9,681 nt of DNA from Phycisphaerae bacterium (lineage in GTDB: Bacteria; Planctomycetota; Phycisphaerae; Tepidisphaerales; Tepidisphaeraceae). Within the stretch, counting starts at the first letter, position 1. Each line of letters begins with the position of its first letter. The position numbers and the translations under genes are program-made. The notes under the pieces are model-generated. The model did not search any database. It saw only the letters and a list, made by a program, of their open reading frames with translations, and was not told where the DNA came from. The stretch is taken from assembly GCA_014380825.1 (NCBI GenBank), contig JACMJD010000339.1:1-9681 (forward strand). Direction: 5' to 3'. Shown here one piece after another: positions 6,794-9,681 of the stretch.

Positions 6794-8140
6794 ATGTTCA
6801 AAGAAGTCGAACAATACGACGCGATCGTGATCGGCGGCGGGCCGGGTGGCTCGACAGCGGCGATCGTGCTGGCGCGAGCGGGGCTGAAGGTCTGTGTGCT
6901 GGAAAAGGACGCGCACCCGCGTTTTCACATCGGCGAATCGATGTTGCCGCGCATCACGAATCTTCTGCGCGAACTGGGCATCGAGGAAGAAGTGAAGAAG
7001 CTGCCGCAAGTACCGAAATACGGCGCGGAGTTTGGCTGGGGCAACAGCTTCACGCCGATGACGTTCGCGTTCAAGGATGGGCTGGTCAGCGGCGCGCCAG
7101 TGTTCAACATCGAGCGCGCGTACCTCGACAAGTTGCTCTTTGATCAGGCGCGCATCGCCGGCGCTGAGATGAACGAAAACACGGCGGTGAAGGAAATCAC
7201 GCTGCTGGAAGAAGGCAGCGTCGAAGTCGAAACGGAAAATCGACGGATGGCCGCGAAGATCATCTTCGACGCATCCGGCCACGGCACGGTGGTCGGACGG
7301 CATCTGGGGCGGCGACGGAACTTCGAAGATCCCGAATTGCAGAAGGTCGCGTACTTCCAGCATTTCGAAAACGTGGAACGTCCGCCAGGCGAATTCAGCG
7401 GATATCCGGCGATTTTCATGGCGGAAGAAGGCTGGTTTTGGATGATCGGATTGAGCGAAACCAAGACCAGCGTCGGCTTCGTCACGCGGCCGAATTTCGT
7501 GAAGAAGTTGAACGTGCCGCCAGACCGGTTGCTGCGATGGGCGATCGCGCGATGCCCGGTGGTGCGGCACCGGATGCGGAACGCGACGGGCGATTTGAAC
7601 AATGTCGTGCTGTCGAACTTCAGCTACACATGCAAACCGCACGCGGGGCCCGGATTTTTCTTGGTGGGCGATGCGGGCGCGTTTCTCGATCCGATCTTTT
7701 CGACCGGCGTCACCCTCGCCATCGCCGGCGCGAACGAGTCGGCCAAGCTGTATCTGGCGACGCTGCGCGGCGAGACGTCGATGGACAGCGCGCGCAAAAC
7801 GTACATCGACTTCGTCGAAAACAGCACATCGATCCTCTGGCGGCTGATCAAAAAATATTACCGCCACTCGTTCCGCGAATTGTTCATGGAAGGCCGGGGG
7901 CCGTATCAGGTTCACAAGGCGATTATCTCCATCCTCGCGGGGCAAGTCTTCCCCAAACCGGTATGGGCGCTGCGATGGCGGATGCGGTTCTTCGAGTTCT
8001 GCATTTGGCTGCAAGACTATTTTCCGCTGGCGCCGCACAAGCCGAAGTTCCGGTTGATGGATGAACAACCGGTCGAATTGCGTGTGATAACGTCGCGCGA
8101 AAACACTTCAGCCGAAATGCCATCGATGGCCACCGCGTGA
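6794..8140 (+). CDS. FAD-dependent oxidoreductase, flavin halogenase-like
   Basis: This 448-residue flavoprotein belongs to the tryptophan halogenase/geranylgeranyl reductase branch of FAD monooxygenases. The Rossmann dinucleotide motif is IVIGGGPGGS (11-20), followed by Glu37 at the end of strand two. GESMLP (47-52) and PKYGAEFGWG follow; Lys75 sits where flavin halogenases keep the lysine that forms the chloramine/HOX intermediate. EGWFWMIG (Trp214, Trp216) resembles the WxWxIP motif, though Pro is replaced by Gly. LVGDAGAFLDPIFSTG contains F297-x-x-P-x-x-S-x-G305, the Fx.Px.Sx.G signature described for flavin halogenases. A Trp/Phe-rich C-terminal helix region (about 400-425) could sit at the membrane. 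Xanthomonadins are brominated aryl polyenes, so aryl-head halogenation is a reasonable role; hydroxylation or reduction are alternatives. It begins 15 bases after the chorismatase stop with no visible Shine-Dalgarno. Confidence 0.82.
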   Translation: MFKEVEQYDAIVIGGGPGGSTAAIVLARAGLKVCVLEKDAHPRFHIGESMLPRITNLLRELGIEEEVKKLPQVPKYGAEFGWGNSFTPMTFAFKDGLVSGAPVFNIERAYLDKLLFDQARIAGAEMNENTAVKEITLLEEGSVEVETENRRMAAKIIFDASGHGTVVGRHLGRRRNFEDPELQKVAYFQHFENVERPPGEFSGYPAIFMAEEGWFWMIGLSETKTSVGFVTRPNFVKKLNVPPDRLLRWAIARCPVVRHRMRNATGDLNNVVLSNFSYTCKPHAGPGFFLVGDAGAFLDPIFSTGVTLAIAGANESAKLYLATLRGETSMDSARKTYIDFVENSTSILWRLIKKYYRHSFRELFMEGRGPYQVHKAIISILAGQVFPKPVWALRWRMRFFEFCIWLQDYFPLAPHKPKFRLMDEQPVELRVITSRENTSAEMPSMATA

Positions 8141-8144
8141 TGCC

Positions 8145-9434
8145 ATGAGCAGCGGCCTGGAACTTTTCGACCGAGTTCGCCGCCACGCACAGGCCGCGCC
8201 GGATCGGATAGCGTACGTTGAGCTCGCCGGTGGTCGAACGATCACGTACGCAGAGCTTGTCGATCAAGTCGTATCGTTCAGCCATGAATCGCACGGCGAA
8301 GTTGTTCCGTTGCGCAGTGCGAATCGAATTGGCTTCCCAATCGAATATCTCACCTGGCTGACGCGCGGCAGAACCGTGTTTCCCATTTCGATTGAGCTGG
8401 CTGACATCGAAGTTGCAAGTCTCCAGCGGCAGACAAGCGAACTCCGCGCCGATGGTTGCATGCTGTTGGCAAGTTCCGGCACAACCGGAGTTCCCAGAAT
8501 TGTCTGTCGCGATGCGCGATCGCTCGATGCCGTTTCGCGCAACATGGTGGACGCCATCGGATTCACGCCCGACGATCACGTGCTCGCCGCGGTTCCGCTG
8601 ACGCATTCTTATGGTGTCGAACACGGCCTGCTCGCGCCGCTTTGGGCAGGCAGCACGGTGCTTCTGGTCGATGGCATGGATTGGCCGGTGATCACCCGGG
8701 CACTGCGCGACGTGACGATCTTTCCCGCGGTCCCGTCGATGATCGAGATGCTGGCCGGAAGCGCGGACGGATCGCTCACCATGCCGAAGCTTCGCTCTGT
8801 CTACAGCGCGGGCGGGCCGTTGCCGCGCGCGGTGAGCGATTGCTTTTCCGATCGCTTCGGACATCGCGTCGGTCAGGTTTACGGAATGACAGAGATCGGA
8901 TCGGTCACGTTCAACGATCCATCTCGCGAACCGTTTGATCCGGGCAGCGTCGGTCGGCCGATGAACAACGTCTCAATCCGCGTGCTTGATGATGGCGAGA
9001 TCATCGTAAGCGCGCCCTCGATGCTGAGCAGTTACGTGAATGACGGCACGTCGGTGATCGACGGCCATTTTCGCACCGGCGATGTCGGGCATCTCGACGA
9101 GCATGGCCGGCTCACGATTACAGGTCGCGTTCGGCTCCTGATCGACACCGGCGGGCTCAAGATCAATCCGCTGGAAGTGGAATCGGTGATCGGCCTGCAC
9201 CCGGACGTGCGCGAGTGCGTCGTGGTGCCGGTGAAACAGAGCGAAACCGTGCAGCGGATTTGTGCGGTGATCGTCGCGCGAAATGCGTCAGCACCGCCAT
9301 CAACCGAATCGATTCGCGCTTTCGCCAAGGAACGATTGGCCGCGTACAAAATTCCGCGGCTGGTACAGTTCCGCGCGAGCTTGCCGCGAACCGCGACCGG
9401 GAAATTGCAGCGTCATCTCGTGGAGGTGACGTGA
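8145..9434 (+). CDS. AMP-dependent (hydroxybenzoate?) ligase, ANL superfamily
   Basis: This 429-residue adenylate-forming enzyme carries the core ANL motifs in order: SSGTTGVPR (110-118; Arg replaces the usual final Lys), YGMTEIG (246-252), FRTGD (Asp313), the hinge GRVRLLIDTGGLKINPLEVE and PRTATGK with catalytic Lys420. It is short for the family (usually over 500 aa), the shortage being in the N-terminal subdomain before the P-loop, which lies at 110 rather than around 160-200. Acting after the chorismatase, it should activate hydroxybenzoate as the acyl-adenylate and load it on the ACP as starter, as proposed for the ligase of APE and xanthomonadin loci. Substrate is inferred from context, not read from pocket residues. 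The ATG is four bases after the halogenase-like gene's stop, and its own stop overlaps the GTG of the next gene. Confidence 0.88.
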   Translation: MSSGLELFDRVRRHAQAAPDRIAYVELAGGRTITYAELVDQVVSFSHESHGEVVPLRSANRIGFPIEYLTWLTRGRTVFPISIELADIEVASLQRQTSELRADGCMLLASSGTTGVPRIVCRDARSLDAVSRNMVDAIGFTPDDHVLAAVPLTHSYGVEHGLLAPLWAGSTVLLVDGMDWPVITRALRDVTIFPAVPSMIEMLAGSADGSLTMPKLRSVYSAGGPLPRAVSDCFSDRFGHRVGQVYGMTEIGSVTFNDPSREPFDPGSVGRPMNNVSIRVLDDGEIIVSAPSMLSSYVNDGTSVIDGHFRTGDVGHLDEHGRLTITGRVRLLIDTGGLKINPLEVESVIGLHPDVRECVVVPVKQSETVQRICAVIVARNASAPPSTESIRAFAKERLAAYKIPRLVQFRASLPRTATGKLQRHLVEVT

Positions 9435-9681
9435 ACGATCGCCTCGGGTTGATCTTCACGCTCCTCGCGCTGATCGGCTGCACCCAGCGCGAGAATGTTC
9501 CGACTTATCGGAGTATGAGCGTGACTGAATCGCTCAAGCTGATTCAAGCGCGGTCGAGCAGGATCAAAGACATCTCCGGCGAGGGCGTGATCACACTTAC
9601 CGATCCGAAAGGACAATCGGTGCGCCTTGATGCGGCGTTCGTGTTCGCGCCGCCGGATCGGGCACGCGTGCGGGCGTGGAA
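9431..9681 (+). CDS. Outer-membrane lipoprotein, LolA/LolB-like fold (N-terminal part)
   Basis: A GTG at 9431 opens a frame that runs through the right edge (83 full codons). GGAGG at 9422-9426, four bases upstream, and the GTGA overlap with the ligase stop fix this start. The product has a type II signal peptide: MNDR, a hydrophobic stretch and the lipobox LIGC, so Cys17 would be lipidated. No Asp follows the Cys (CTQR), so the protein should go to the outer membrane under the usual rule. The mature part begins SVTESLKLIQARSSRIKDISGEGVITLTD and continues toward AFVFAPPDRARVRAW. This is the pattern of LolB/DUF4292-type proteins: a helix, then 'i..i.g.g.i.l.d..g....a.f.f..Pdr.R...w'. It would pair with the LolA-like protein in moving lipid-linked polyene to the outer membrane. 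The C-terminal half is not visible. Confidence 0.75.
   Translation, partial: MNDRLGLIFTLLALIGCTQRENVPTYRSMSVTESLKLIQARSSRIKDISGEGVITLTDPKGQSVRLDAAFVFAPPDRARVRAW

Noticed and set aside
6716..8068. Long 450-codon minus-strand open frame opposite the flavoprotein gene
   Set aside because: It is the antisense shadow of the GC-rich halogenase-like gene; its translation is rich in Arg/His with no recognisable motif, while the plus frame has all flavoprotein motifs.

Overview
The window reads as one long plus-strand biosynthetic operon (943 to the right edge), with one or two minus-strand acyltransferase genes diverging from it at the left. Its content best fits an aryl polyene (APE)/xanthomonadin-type pigment-lipid locus: acyl carrier protein, dehydratase, ketosynthase plus chain-length factor, chorismatase, AMP-dependent ligase, FAD-dependent oxidoreductase/halogenase-like enzyme, several lipid acyltransferases, a LolA-like periplasmic carrier and a lipoprotein. 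The cell is Gram-negative: LolA-like protein, lipobox protein, LpxL-type acyltransferase. The high GC content, abundant GATC/CGATCG words, frequent non-ATG starts, scattered small palindromic repeats and domain fusions suggest an environmental bacterium such as a planctomycete or relative. That taxonomic placement is inference only.

Layout. Bases 1-78 (minus) hold the start of a probable PlsC-like gene that leaves the window. Bases 102-752 (minus) hold a complete PlsC-like acyltransferase. Bases 753-942 are a divergent control region with a good sigma70-type promoter (863-890) firing into the operon. The plus-strand genes follow: an ACP-FabZ fusion (943-1659), an 85-base palindromic repeat (1677-1761), a LolA-like protein whose start lies in that repeat (1682-2461), an LpxL-type acyltransferase (2458-3417), a KS-CLF fusion (3398-5770), a chorismatase (5837-6778), a halogenase-like flavoprotein (6794-8140), a short AMP-binding ligase (8145-9434) and the start of a lipoprotein gene (9431 to the edge). 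Most junctions are overlaps or gaps of 15 bases or less, as expected of one transcript.

Working model (inference). Chorismatase turns chorismate into a hydroxybenzoate, which the AMP ligase adenylates and loads on the ACP. The KS half of the KS-CLF protein extends it with malonyl units while the dead CLF half shapes the chain. The ACP-linked FabZ domain dehydrates each cycle; the ketoreductase must lie elsewhere. The flavoenzyme may halogenate the aryl head. The LpxL-type and PlsC-type enzymes would attach the polyene to a lipid carrier, and the LolA-like and lipoprotein factors would help move it to the outer membrane. The most notable features are the fused KS-CLF with its inactivated second half, small repeats embedded in reading frame inside that gene (one exactly at the KS/CLF junction), the ACP-dehydratase fusion, and a dedicated chorismatase supplying the starter.
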